DNA from: Anthoceros angustus
Taxonomy: Eukaryota; Streptophyta; Anthocerotopsida; Anthocerotales; Anthocerotaceae
NCBI GenBank assembly: GCA_010909165.1
Contig: VJWM01000192.1
Span: forward strand, 186,001-250,000
DNA: 64,000 nt
Direction: 5' to 3'
Part shown: positions 22,561 through 33,280 of the stretch, one piece after another
How the letters are laid out: the number at the start of each line of letters is the position of its first letter
Position numbering within the stretch: the first letter of the stretch is position 1
The notes under the pieces: model-generated
Databases searched by the model: none
The model's input: only the letters and a program-made list of their open reading frames with translations
Told to the model about the DNA's origin: nothing
Program-made: the position numbers and the translations under genes

Positions 22561-24495
22561 ACGCACATTCCGTGGCTCCCATGTGGTATGGTGCGGCGGA
22601 AAAGCAAGCCGCATAAGTGCATCGCTCACGCATGAACGCCGCCGCCCATGTTTAGTATATATGCCGCGTTATTGATCTCTATTCAATGTCATTTACAGTT
22701 TGGATTTTGTGCAACTGTTGTGATGGCATATAACATTCGATTGGGTCCAATCATGGATGATAGCTTCTTTTGGTATATTTCATGGTTGGCCATATCTCTG
22801 ACCGTATTGTTGTGATGCGGAACAGCCTTGTACCAAGAGGCACTGAACAAGCATCGTATACGATTGATGGAGGAAAGGAAGAAGTTGACCAAGCATCGCT
22901 CAAAATCTTACAAGGAGCCTCATAAATATATGTTGTTATCAATCGACGGTATGGACCAGAAGAAAACTTCACTCCCACATATTTTGAGGTGGCCCAAGGA
23001 CTTGAAAGAGGATAGTCGAATCACAGTACATGTGGTGGGCTGCATGATACATAACTACACATTCAAAGCGGGCCTATCGCATTATGCAAATTTAGCAAAT
23101 GATGCAAACGACAATAACCATTATCCAGATGTTATACATACCTATGCAGGATTACTTCCCAAGGTGTTATATCTATTGGACAACACATGTAGGGAGAACA
23201 AGAACCAGCTTTTATTTGCGTATTTGAACATGCTTGTGGAACTCGGACGTTTGAGAAAGTGAAGGTTGGTTTCCTTCTTGTCGGGCATACACCGTAGATC
23301 AAATGTTCTCTTGTTTCTCCAAGCATTTAAAGCATAAAGAGGCCAGGTCCTTACCTACAATGCAAGAAATTTTGAGGGAGTCATTCACGCCAAATCCAGA
23401 GGTAACTGTGTTGACAGAGGTTGCCGACTTCCGGTCATTCGTGTGGCCTATAGGAACAGGGATTGACGGGCGGAAATACACAGCTGCGGTGCGGAAGTTG
23501 AACAACCTATCATTTCAACACCAGTTCAAAATCACACGGGAAGACAAAGTCGGCCGCGGAAAGGTAATCGCATTCGTAAGCGATCTACCTCGCCATTGTG
23601 GGAATCAAGATGGGCTGGAGTTTTGTCTCATGTTCGACGCCATCGGCCCGACTTTGATGGCACCGGGCAAAAGACAAAAAGGAAGTGAGGCGGTCTTACG
23701 CACGTGAAGGCGTGGATCACTTGAAGAAAGGATTGATAAAGCTACCAACTTATTTGACTACTGCGGAGGAAGAATGGTGGACGGATTTCTGGAATGATCA
23801 AGTTGAAATCGCAAATATAGTAGACCATAACATTGGACTTGTCCTGCATAACCCCTGGAGATGGTACGACAGGGCAGCAGCTGAGGCACACGTTCCTCCA
23901 ATGTAGATATCGGAAGAAGCAGTATTGGATGAGGCTTTGTTGCGCGAAATACCACAAAGGGCCATGTACCTGGGGGCCTATCAAAGTATCGAACGCCAGG
24001 AGGAGGAAATGGAGAGGATGAATGGCAATATCCTGGAGATAGAGAAAGGAATGTTCATTGTGACGCCGTGTGAAGGCGACACACATATAGTCGGTAGCGA
24101 AGGTTGTTAATGTCCATCTCGCACCAACCCTATATACTTGTGCACGGTGGCGAGCGGACCACACCGACGCTTACGAGGGCAAATATGTTGGGGAGTATTT
24201 ACTGAGGAGTGAAATGGACAGAGAGCCACCTGCGAGAAGAAAAGCAGGGAAAGTGCAAAGACCTCCAAACATCCAAAAGCTGTTTGTGCAGAAAACCGTT
24301 ATAGTATACTATGGTTTTAAACTAACTTCCAGGAAACATCTGTACGCAGCGGATAAAAAAGCTATAAAGGAGAAGCTGAGTGCTCTCCGAATGCACCTCC
24401 AGCCATGCACTTCCAATGAGGCGATGGAGAGTGACAATGATGGTAATGACGTCATTGAAGGAGGGGGTGAGGGTCTCGATTCAGGAGAGGAGTAA

Positions 24496-26115
24496 TGTCA
24501 TTAGTTTTGGATTTGGGAATAAGTGTGGAACAACTCCGCACCTAGTTTCATGATAACATGCCGCGACTGGATTATAGTTTCATGATAACATGCCGCGACA
24601 ATATATTACTTTCTCTTGAAATCTGTTTTGTTAAGACAAGCGTGTGACATCATGCGGCATTGAGTTCCTTCCAAACCTCGCCTTCTATTGTGGACATGCT
24701 CCGCCGCCGCAATACCATCCGGCATGTATGGTTGCCTTTCACTAGTGAAAATCCCCACATATATGACGACGAAGGCAGTGAGCATTGACCGCCTGTTTCA
24801 CAATCCACCACCGCATGTCGTAATCATGATCCAATAATGACGCTATCAATGTTGATGTAAACTTGATCCAACTCCACGGGTCAAGGCTGCATCTGGCGAT
24901 CACGCGCCGCATGCCAACGGTTAACATGCTCGTTCACGCTATAACATTATTTCAAAGACCGGGCAGATGGCACTCCTTAGTTCCAGGAATATGATTTCAA
25001 ACACAGTCATCGCCGCTACTGTTTCACAATGATTGGAATAAATGGCACCAGAAAATCCTGGAGGCAAGTATTTTGTACCCGCAAGGATAGGGAGCCAACA
25101 TGGTTATTATTCCTCGTAAGTCGCATGCTGCGAAAACGGTACCACCGTTCTACTAGTGGTCTGGTGGAAAGGAAGATGCCATGACTATGAGTTAAACCCG
25201 TTTTTTCAATGCGAATTTGGCAATTACATCCCAAACGGGGTATTCCGACAACCATCAAAAATACGCTTCCCAGTTTAAAGACCCTCGGAGCCGCTTGGTG
25301 TATATTCAGCCGCTTCAAATATTATGTTGTTCAAGACATTATCAATGTGCATGTACTACGGAGAATTCAAAGCAATATCAGATGTTGCTTTAAGACTGGC
25401 GCACTGTAAGCTGAAGTAGGCCTTTTGATGTTGTCCGCTTAAACACATCCGCATGTAGATTGCGCCCGGCGGTTGGCCGCCTGGAAGTGGGCGTTCGGCG
25501 ATGCTCTCCAGCTAGTAGTGGATCCTTGGTGTCTCCGCATTGGTGGCCTGACACACTCCTGCTACAAGTGCGCTAGTCGACCGGCACACTTGTACTAGGA
25601 GTGGATCACTTGAAGAAAGGATTGATAAAGCTACCAACTTATTTGACTCTGCGGAGGAAGAACCTACGTCGGCCGGCTCATTTCGGCTTTTGACTCATGC
25701 ACGACACTCAAAATGATGATACACGATGAAGGTGTCATCCTATCGATGTTGCTTTAAATCAACGTAAGGCCTTTTGATGTTGTCCGCTTAAACACATCCG
25801 CATGTAGATTGCGCCCGGCGGCCGACCGCGGAAGTGGGCGTTCGGCGATGCTCTCCGGCTAGTAGTGGATCCTTGGTGTCTCCGCATTGGTGGCTGACAC
25901 ACTCGCTACAAGTGCGTAGTCGACCGGCACACTTGTACTGGAGAGTGGGCCATCGATCTCGCAACTAATAATGCACTAGCGAATGCACCTACCAGCTCAT
26001 TTCGCTTGACTCATACCGACACTCAAAATGATGATACACGATGAAGGTGTCATCCTATCGGAGTGTAATGTCGGTGTGACGATACATGATAAAGGTGTCA
26101 TCCTGTCGGAGTGAA
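24496..26115. repeat. Non-coding repeats right of the DUF7869-type relic
   Basis: 24545-24600 holds two copies of 'AGTTTCATGATAACATGCCG'. A block of about 340 bp (25405-25660) is repeated at 25760-25960 ('GCCTTTTGATGTTGTCCGCT' in both). 25605-25665 is a stray copy of 23710-23775 ('GAAAGGATTGATAAAGCTAC'). 'ATGATACACGATGAAGGTGT' occurs at about 25714 and 26032, with a variant near 26080. No supported gene. Confidence 0.7.
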
Positions 26116-26394
26116 ATGTCTAATTTTTTTGCAGACCAGAGACAGAGATTTGCAAATAAGAAAAAAACAATGTCAAGTGAAAATAGATGTCTCGGCCATT
26201 CCAACTTACGCTAGGGGTGTTCAATACCCACAAAAACGTACATGTGTTTCTATGATAGGCTTTTCTCCAAATATTGTGATGGGATAGTCTACTGTTATAT
26301 GCCCGGCAACCCATTTCAGCAGAATCCGCCTACTTTGCACAGACAATGCCATTTCACAAAACTGCCAAGGGGATTCCTTCATGGGACAGAGCGT

Positions 26395-27182
26395 AGCCTA
26401 TGGTACATGAAACCGAGGTGCAAGGAACTTTGGACATTGTACAAGTGTGAAGTTGGGCCTTCTGACCCTATACGAGTATGAAGTTGAGCCTTCTACTGTA
26501 AAGCTCTCATTGGGTGAGAGCTTTGGAGTAGGCACTTCGATAGTGCACAGGATTGTGAGGAGGTTCGTGACCGCAATCATTTACAAATGTGGTGCACATC
26601 TATGTTGGCCAACAGGAGATGTAAAGCTTGGAGCTGGAGAAGATCTTCTAGCATGGTTTGGAAGGTACAAGGCATATATATACTGCGGCCATGCAGACCA
26701 TAGTAGGGCCAACAAAAATTTTTCTAGACATCTCTACAAGCTAGCCAGGAAGCTTAACAGATCAAAGAATACTAGCTAATAGTGTGTTTTATGGTCTAGT
26801 AAATTCAGGGCATGGTTTGAATGGACCAAGTGTCCGACTGTGAGGAACAGATGTGGGAGTATACATCATAGGCGACTCCGACTATTTTACATTAACATGG
26901 ATGATCTCAGCAATACTAAGCTATGGCTTAGAGGAGAAAGTTGATAGATTCAACTACCAGCTGTCATCCACCCGCATGGTTGCTGAGCAAGCTTTTAGCC
27001 GACTGAAAGTTGTTTTCCAAAAACTCGGACGAAAGACATGGCGTGGCAACCTTCTCGTCTCTCAACAGACAGCGAAAGAAGGCGGAAGAAGGCTTCCCAA
27101 CATTTTTTTATTTGAGGAGGAGGCCACAAATATTCGTGGGAGGCCGAGACGGTCGGGCGTTCTGGGGTTAACGACGAACTAA
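26395..27182 (+). pseudogene. PIF/Harbinger (HARBI1-like) transposase relic
   Basis: 26447-26779 carries the helix-turn-helix region ('LSLGESFGVGTSIVHRIVRR', then 'CGAHLCWP'). A frame break precedes 'ILANSVFYGLVNSGHGLNGP'. 26853-27182 has 'GVYIIGDSDYFTLTWMIS' and 'NYQLSSTRMVAEQAFSRLK', the HARBI1 GDS.Y and ST/RM-VEQAF.RLK blocks with the last catalytic acid. The middle part with the first catalytic Asp is missing. No terminal inverted repeats identified. Confidence 0.8.
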
Positions 27183-27372
27183 TGATGTTCCACAAGGAGA
27201 GAGATTCATTCGATTCTATTGATCTCCACTACGATGTGAGGTGGATTAGTGTTAGCGCTCTATGTCCATGTCTGTTTGGACGTAACCAAGCGCTTTCACC
27301 CCGAGAGCGAAAAGCAATAATATTCTCTGGCGTGCACACTTCGGCACTGGCCACCTAGTTTTTCATTTTTTC
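27183..27372. other. Short spacer between Harbinger relic and PPR gene
   Basis: No gene is seen. The PPR stop codon lies at 27373-27375, so this also contains its 3' untranslated region. Confidence 0.5.
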
Positions 27373-27864
27373 TCACGGTCGACCCTTACAACTGCAACAA
27401 CCAGCTGCGAATCGATGCACACGGTACCCATCCCTCACAACAATGTCTCTCTGTTCAAGCCTTGACATTATCTCCGTGGAACTGTGGCAATCACTGCACA
27501 TGCGTAGATTCTTGGTTACCATCAGTGGTGTCCCACTCGGAGTGTTCAAGAGCCCAAACGCCAGAGCTAGCTTCTCAGCATGCCCACAAAGCACATCTTC
27601 CTTTTCCTTCTCAGACATTGGCTTCAACACTAACTTTGTGTGAGGTACGTAGCCTCCTTCCTGCTTCAGACGTGCACTCGTTCTCTCTACCTGAAGGGCA
27701 ATATCCTCACTTCTTTCTCCCACCACAAATCTATGTACTTCCTTATTCACCTCAATGGTTGCCACTGCAGGTTTCTTGTTAGCTCCTGCTACCTTTCTCT
27801 GTGTTTCAATCCTGTCTACATCGGTCCACCTACCTGCATCTGCATAGGCATTGGCCATGAGCAC
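27373..27864 (-). CDS. E+/DYW-like domain ending in GRP (3' part of the PPR gene)
   Basis: This 163-codon open stretch keeps the deaminase-like zinc site ('CGHAEKLALAFG', HxE; 'CSDCH', CxxC-type) and the terminal cysteines ('CCSC'), but the protein ends K-G-R-P-stop where canonical members end G-D-Y-W. I read the end directly: AAG GGT CGA CCG TGA on the minus strand. GRP ends are, as I recall, characteristic of the variant DYW clade linked to U-to-C editing in hornworts, lycophytes and ferns. The KP dipeptide of that clade is not obvious here (HAEKLA, not HAEKPA-like). Confidence 0.7.
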   Translation of the reverse strand: MLMANAYADAGRWTDVDRIETQRKVAGANKKPAVATIEVNKEVHRFVVGERSEDIALQVERTSARLKQEGGYVPHTKLVLKPMSEKEKEDVLCGHAEKLALAFGLLNTPSGTPLMVTKNLRMCSDCHSSTEIMSRLEQRDIVVRDGYRVHRFAAGCCSCKGRP

Positions 27865-28465
27865 ATAGGCGCCTCCTGGGGGTCCAGCCTAACAATGCTT
27901 TCAAAACACCACCTTGCCCTCTCTATATCTCCGTGACTTTTGCAGGCATTCAACAAGGACTTAAATCCCACAACATTACTACACATGATAAGCAACAGCA
28001 TCTTCTGTGCCTCATCTAAATGGCCTGCACGCCCAAGAAGATCAATCATGCAATTGTAATGCTCAATAGTAGGTTTGATGCCATGCTGTTCAGCCATGGA
28101 ATCAAAGTGCTGACCTCGGACCAGTCCCCATGACTGCATGCTACTAAAAGGCAAGTAAAAGTAGCATCATTAGGCTGAATACCGGCAACCAACATCTCCT
28201 CAAAACAAGCTAGTGCCTTGTGACCTTCATCACAAGTACCATACCCAGATATCAGGGCAGTCCATGTCACCACATCTTTTGTATTCATGCTGTCAAAAAC
28301 CTGGCGTGCGTCTTCCACTTCCCCACATTTTACATACATGTCCACCAGGCAGTTGCCCACCACTACATTATCCATCAGTCCTCTCTCCACAATCTGTGAG
28401 TGCAGCTGCCTTCCCTTCTGTAAGGAACCAGTGCTTGCACAGGCTTTCAGAAGGCAAGCAAAAGT

Positions 28466-30735
28466 AGAAGGGTTGGCCAAAATGAGGCCTTCTTTTTCCA
28501 TTTGTTCATACACAACAAACGCCTCTTGGCAGAGTCCTTGCTGTGCATACCCACATTTTGCATACATGTCCACCAGGCAGTTGCCCAAGACTATATCATC
28601 CAGCAGTCCTCTTTTGACAATCTGTGAGTGCAGCTGCCTGCCCTTCTCTATGGCACCAGTGCTTGTACAGGCATTCAGAAGGCAAGCAAAGGTAACATGG
28701 TCAGCCAAAACCAGGCCCTCCTCCTCCATTTGTCCATACACAACAAGCGCCTCTTGGCCGAGTCCTTGCTGTGCATACCCAGCAATCAGGGCATTCCATG
28801 TCACCACATCCTTTCTGGCCATGCTGTCAAAACCTGGCGTGCATCTTCCAGTTCACCACATTTTGCATACATGTCCACCAGGCAGTTGCCCACCACTACG
28901 TTATCCAGCAGTCCTCTTCCACAATCTGTGAGTGCAGCTGCCTGCCCTTCTGTAAGGCACCAGTGCTTGCACAGGCCTTCAGAAGGCAAGCAAAAGTAAC
29001 ATGGTCAGCCAAAATCAGGCCCTCCTCCTCCATTTGTCCATACACAACAAGCGCCTCTGGCCGAGTCCTTGCTGTGCATACCCAGCAATCAGGGCATTCC
29101 ATGTCACCACATCCTTTGTGGCCATGCTGTCAAAACCTGGCGTGCATCTTCCAGTTCACCACATTTTGCATACATGTCCACCAGGCAGTTGCCCACCACT
29201 ACGTTATCCAGCAGTCCTCTTCCACAATCTGTGAGTGCAGCTGCCTGCCCTTCTGTAAGGCACCAGTGCTTGCACAGGCCTTCAGAAGGCAAGCAAAAGT
29301 AACATGGTCAGCCAAAATCAGGCCCTCCTCCTCCATTTGTCCATACACAACAAGCGCCTCTGGCCGAGTCCTTGCTGTGCATACCCAGCAATCAGGGCAT
29401 TCCATGTCACCACATCCTTTGTGGCCATGCTGTCAAAACCTGGCGTGCATCTTCCAGTTCACCACATTTTGCATACATGTCCACCAGGCAGTTGCCCACA
29501 CTACGTTATCCAGCAGTCCTCTTCCACAATCTGTGAGTGCAGCTGCCTGCCCTTCTGTAAGGCACCAGTGCTTGCACAGGCCTTCAGAAGGCAAGCAAAA
29601 GTAACATGGTCAGCCAAAATGAGGCCCTCCTGCTCCATTTGTCCATACACAACAAGCGCCTCTTGGCGAGTCCTTGCTGCATACCCAGATATCAGGGCAT
29701 TCCATGTCACCACATCCTTTGTGTTCATGCTGTCAAAACCTGGCGTGCATCTTCCAGTTCACCACATTTTGCATACATGTCCACCAGGCAGTTGCCCACC
29801 ACTACGTTATCCAGCAGTCCTCTTTCACAATCTGTGAGTGCAGCTGCCTGCCCTTCTGTAAGGCACCAGTGCACAGGCCTTCAGAAGGCAAGCAAAAGTA
29901 ACATGGTCAGCCAAAATGAGGCCCTCCTCCATTTGTCCATACACAACAAGCGCCTCTTGGCCAAGTCAAAACCTGGCGTGCATCCACATTTTGCATACAT
30001 GTCCACCAGGCAGTTGCCAACACTATATCATCCAGCAGTCCTCTTTGACAATCTGTGAGTGCAGCTGCCTGCCCTTCTGTAAGGCACCAGTGCTTGCACA
30101 GGCCTTCAGAAGGCAAGCAAAAGTAACATGGTCAGCCAAAATAGAGCCCGCATTCTCCATTTGTCCATACACAACAAGCGCCTCCTGACCGAGTCCTTGC
30201 TGTGCATACCCAGCTATCAGGGCATTCCATGTCACCACATCCTTGGTGGCCATGCTGTCAAAAACGTGGCGTGCCTCTTTCATTTTGCCACATTTTGCAT
30301 ACATGTCCACCAGGCAGTTGCCCACACTACGTTATCCAGCAGTCCTCTTTCACAATCTGTGAGTGCAGCTGCCTGCCCTTCTGTAAGGCACCAGTGCTTG
30401 CACAGGCCTTCAGAAGGCAAGCAAAAGTAACATGGTCAGCCAAAATCAGGCCCTCCTGCTCCATTTGTCCATACACAACAAGCGCCTCTTGGCGAGTCCT
30501 TGCTGTGCATACCCAGCAATCAGGGCATTCCATGTCACCACATCCTTTGTGGCCATGCTGTCAAAAACCTGGCGTGCATCTTTCAGTTGCCACATTTTGC
30601 ATACATGTCCACCAGGCAGTTGCCAACAAACAAGTTAGTAGGAATGCCACTCTGCACCACATCACGGTGCACTTTTCTGCCAGATTCCAAGTCGGCAGCA
30701 AATGCACAAGCTTGAAGGGCAGCTACAAAGACGTG
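28466..30735. repeat. Tandem array of PLS repeat units (about 306 bp each, eroded)
   Basis: The anchor 'ACATGGTCAGCC' recurs at 28695, 28999, 29302, 29604, 29901, 30126 and 30430, with a diverged copy at 28466. Spacings are 304, 303, 302, 297, 225 and 304. An intact unit would be 306 bp (102 codons, one P-L-S triplet), so most units have lost 2-4 single bases. The units at 28999 and 29302 are nearly identical and share the same three 1-nt deletions. Confidence 0.9.
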
Positions 30736-31368
30736 AGCATCCGCCTTCACTCCTGACCTACGCATCTCATGGTACAGTTGTATGGCCTCATTAGGTTTCC
30801 CCTGCTTAGCATGTGCAGAGATGATGGAAGACCACATGAAGGCATCTGGTTTCCCCACCCTGGTGAACACATCCATGGCCTCCTCTAGCCTACCTCCACA
30901 TGCATACATGCGCAAGATATGGTTCCCCAAGTATGCACTCGACTCGTACCCAAGTTTGGCAGTGAGATCATGAACTCGTCGCCCCACAACCAAATCCTTC
31001 TTAGCTGTACACAGTTTTAGCACAGTGTACAACAGAGACTGAGAAACAGCAGAGTCTGTCTGCGCCAGAGATTCCAGGGCTCCAACGGCCTCAGAAAGCT
31101 TTCCCTGCTGACATAACGTGCTCACGGTAACAGCCGTAACGACGCCCATTTCCGATCCTGCACGCCTCCCAGGTTCAGGCTTATCCTGAGAGCTGTACTC
31201 GGAATGAGAGGCACCATGGCCCATCGGACGTGGAACTGCTGGGCTCCTTACACTGCTGAAGCTGGAGCCCAGTTCCGTACCTGCACGCCTTCCAGGTTCA
31301 GGATTACCTGGTGCGCTCGACTTGGAAGGAGAGGCACCGTGACCCATGTGCATATCCAAGGAAACGAG

Positions 31369-31521
31369 CTGCTCATCAACCCAAGCTGGCTTCAACATGT
31401 TGTTTAACCACAGCACCTCGCCGGACCCCTTACGCCGGAAGTCAGGGGACCGGGAGCTCTTGTTATCTCGTCTCTTGTCCCACCACAGGGTAGGGTCCAG
31501 AAAAAATTGATGCCACAAGTG
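31369..31521 (-). other. PDF motif in PPR N-terminus (OSB-like)
   Basis: Residues 84-134 read 'HLWHQFFLDPTLWWDKRR' ... 'SPDFRRKGSGEVLWLNN' ... 'PAWVDEQL'. W-W-D-x-R, P-D-F-[KR]-x-K and G-E-x-L-W-L are the landmarks of the PDF motif known from organellar single-stranded-DNA-binding (OSB) proteins. It precedes all PPR motifs. Confidence 0.75.
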
Positions 31522-31770
31522 CTCCTGCTCCTGGCAAAGACCATCGCTGGAAAACCCGTCCCTACCCACACAATCTCTCAGATGTTGAAGTGCTGGGCTC
31601 CTTACACTGCTGCACCTGGAGGCTTTGCTTGCCAGGGGTCGATTCCCTAAGATAAGGTTAGCAGGAGCTCCTCGCAGAATCCCTCTACACACACCAATTT
31701 GTTGGGTCCCGCTTGAAAGCCAATGCACAGCAAAGAGAAGAAAAGAAGCTTCAGCCTTCGCTGTTGCCAT

Positions 31771-33280
31771 CGTTCAGGGACCGCTGACGGAGGTGCATGG
31801 ACAAGACTAGGCCGCTCTCAAACGGGTCCTCGCTACGCCCACTGACCCACAGCCTCCACAGCAGCCAGGCCAGGGTTGGTGGACGGACCTGGACGGTGAA
31901 TGAGAGTGCGTACAAAGCTGCTGGACAGCGGGCAGGTCTTGAGCTGTGCTCAGGACCTGGGAAATTACCCTGCGGAAGAGCAAGGCTGCAGAGGACTTCA
32001 ATAAAATTCTTCCTTTCTTCTACCACACCGGATCCCATCACAACTCCGCAGACAAGCGCCCTCGGGCCGGATGGCTACCGGGATGGGTGAACTCCCGAGA
32101 AGTCTCGGTGTTGCAACCTCTTTTCTGTTTTTCTCTCCTCGTTTCTTTTATCCTTTCTTCCTTTCTTTGGTCTCCCTACTTAGATACTTTACTTGGTCGG
32201 TATCTTATTACTCTTTTAAGTACAATGCATGAAGACCACCTTTTTCTTTCATGAATTATTTCATTCACTCACCATTTTATGGCCTTCCTCCATTATGGCC
32301 ACCTTTCAAAAGATGATATATGAAAGTTTATACGATCCACAAACCTGGTACCCAATATATATTGCATTATAACAAATAGGATAGTATTATATCTATATAG
32401 AAATAAACTCTATATAAAATATTATAGTAATTATATTTATATACAAATAAATTATACAATAATTATATTTATAAAAATACAAAAAATATAATAATAAATA
32501 TATCTATACAAAAATAAATCTGTCCATATAAGCTAAAAGGTATCTCAGCTGCCCAGAGGAACACCACCTATTAACACACCAATTTGTCCTTGTCTGATCT
32601 AGAGAAACGATATCCACATGAGCTCCTGCAACACCTCAAGCTCTATGTCTTTTTCTCTTGTCTCAAATCACATTCTTTCGTCTTCCTCCTTCTCTAAGCT
32701 TTGCTTCTGTTCCGTTTGCTCAAGTGCCTGTGTCAAATTTGCTTTGCTTGATGAAACTCATAGAGGATTTATGAGCAGGGCCCCCATACCCGATCAACAT
32801 GATCGATTCCTAGTAGAGGTTGGAAGAATGTCTACATACCACTGGCAATGACCTTGAAGCGCAAGGTCGCTACTCAATAGCTGTGACTTCGACGCCTAAG
32901 GAACCTCACAGCTCTATCTATGTCACACTCCCTATACGTGTCTTCATCATATTGTCCCTACTCGACGGTTGTGACTCCGAATGGACGGGTGTGACTTTGA
33001 GGCCTAAGGAACCCCACAGCTCTATCTATGTCCCACTTCCTATATTTGTCTCCATCAAATTGTGTTGTAACATCATTCCGTTATCTTTCTTTTTCTTCCT
33101 AATACTTGAGCTTGTTCTCATTAGTGGTCGCATTTTTCCTTAAATCTATTGGTTCAGTTAAGAGTATTTATTTATCATTTCTATAAGGCAATTAAAATCA
33201 TGTAAGAGTGTGGTTGAGGATAACGCGACCTTGGAAAATTGTGAAACTTGGAGCATTTGTCTTTCCCATATGGAAATTGG
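31771..33280. other. Upstream region of the PPR gene, AT-rich and repeats
   Basis: 31771-32090 is probably PPR leader/promoter. 32360-32520 is an AT-only stretch of ATAATTATATTTAT-like repeats. 32880-33060 holds an imperfect duplication of about 115 bp ('CCTAAGGAACC(T/C)CACAGCTC'). No supported gene. Confidence 0.5.

Larger units (their letters stand above)
20076..23455. repeat. Tandem duplication of about 1.7 kb inside the DUF7869-type relic
   Basis: Unit 1 is about 20076-21771 and unit 2 about 21772-23455. Both begin 'GGAGGTATATAACCTACC' and include 'GGTTCTCAACTTGTTCATTA', the GC-palindrome cluster, and 'ATGTTGTTATCAATCGACGG'. Outside the palindrome cluster they differ almost only by 1-6 nt indels, for example 'TATCTACAGTTGGAC' versus 'TATCTATTGGAC'. 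Confidence 0.9.
19659..24495 (+). pseudogene. DUF7869-type (transposon-derived) gene relic with internal tandem duplication
   Basis: Segments in order are: an N-terminal cysteine region ('CCNKLCIPKFTKEAFQEQRY', about 19718); 'LRLWAQNFKRVKIPKSNRFS' and 'CSLCAGLKCNIR' (20170-20265 and 21870-21970); the core 'YMLLSIDGMDQKKTSLPHI' (21237 and 22928), 'LDNTCRENKNQLLFAYLNML' and 'MFSCFSKHLKHKEA'; then 'FVWPIGTGIDGRKYTAAVRK' (23439), 'EEEWWTDFWNDQVEIANIV' and a C-terminus ending 'GGGEGLDSGEE' with stop at 24493-24495. SIDGMDQ...LDN.C.ENKN...GHTH.D.DQMFS is the pattern I associate with DUF7869 proteins, which are spread by mobile elements. Copy 1 and copy 2 both carry indels. Exon limits are uncertain. 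Confidence 0.6.
27373..31770 (-). pseudogene. PLS-class pentatricopeptide repeat protein with variant DYW domain (GRP end); frame broken
   Basis: The start at 31770 opens a 395-codon frame: a Ser/Arg-rich organelle-presequence-like N-terminus, a PDF motif, then PPR motifs ('HDLTAKLGYESSAYLGNHI', 'DAFMWSSIISAHAKQGKPNE'). An array of PLS triplets follows (28.4-30.6 kb), then 'MNTKDVVTWTALISGYG', E motifs ('HYNCMIDLLGRAGHLDEAQK') and the DYW-type domain. Such proteins bind organelle RNA, and their DYW domain edits C/U. Frameshifts occur at the end of the first frame (about 30585), repeatedly in the array, near 28110-28150 and near 27865. It is either a decayed gene or a real gene hit by assembly indels; both remain open. 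Confidence 0.75.

Noticed and set aside
28287-29604. Plus-strand open frames of 214 and 277 codons
   Set aside because: They are the opposite strand of the PPR array. Repetition of 102-codon units keeps them open, and the minus strand has clear PPR motifs.
28466-30735. Regular repeats as a CRISPR array
   Set aside because: Units of about 300 bp encode PPR motifs, there are no short repeats with unique spacers, and the DNA is eukaryotic.
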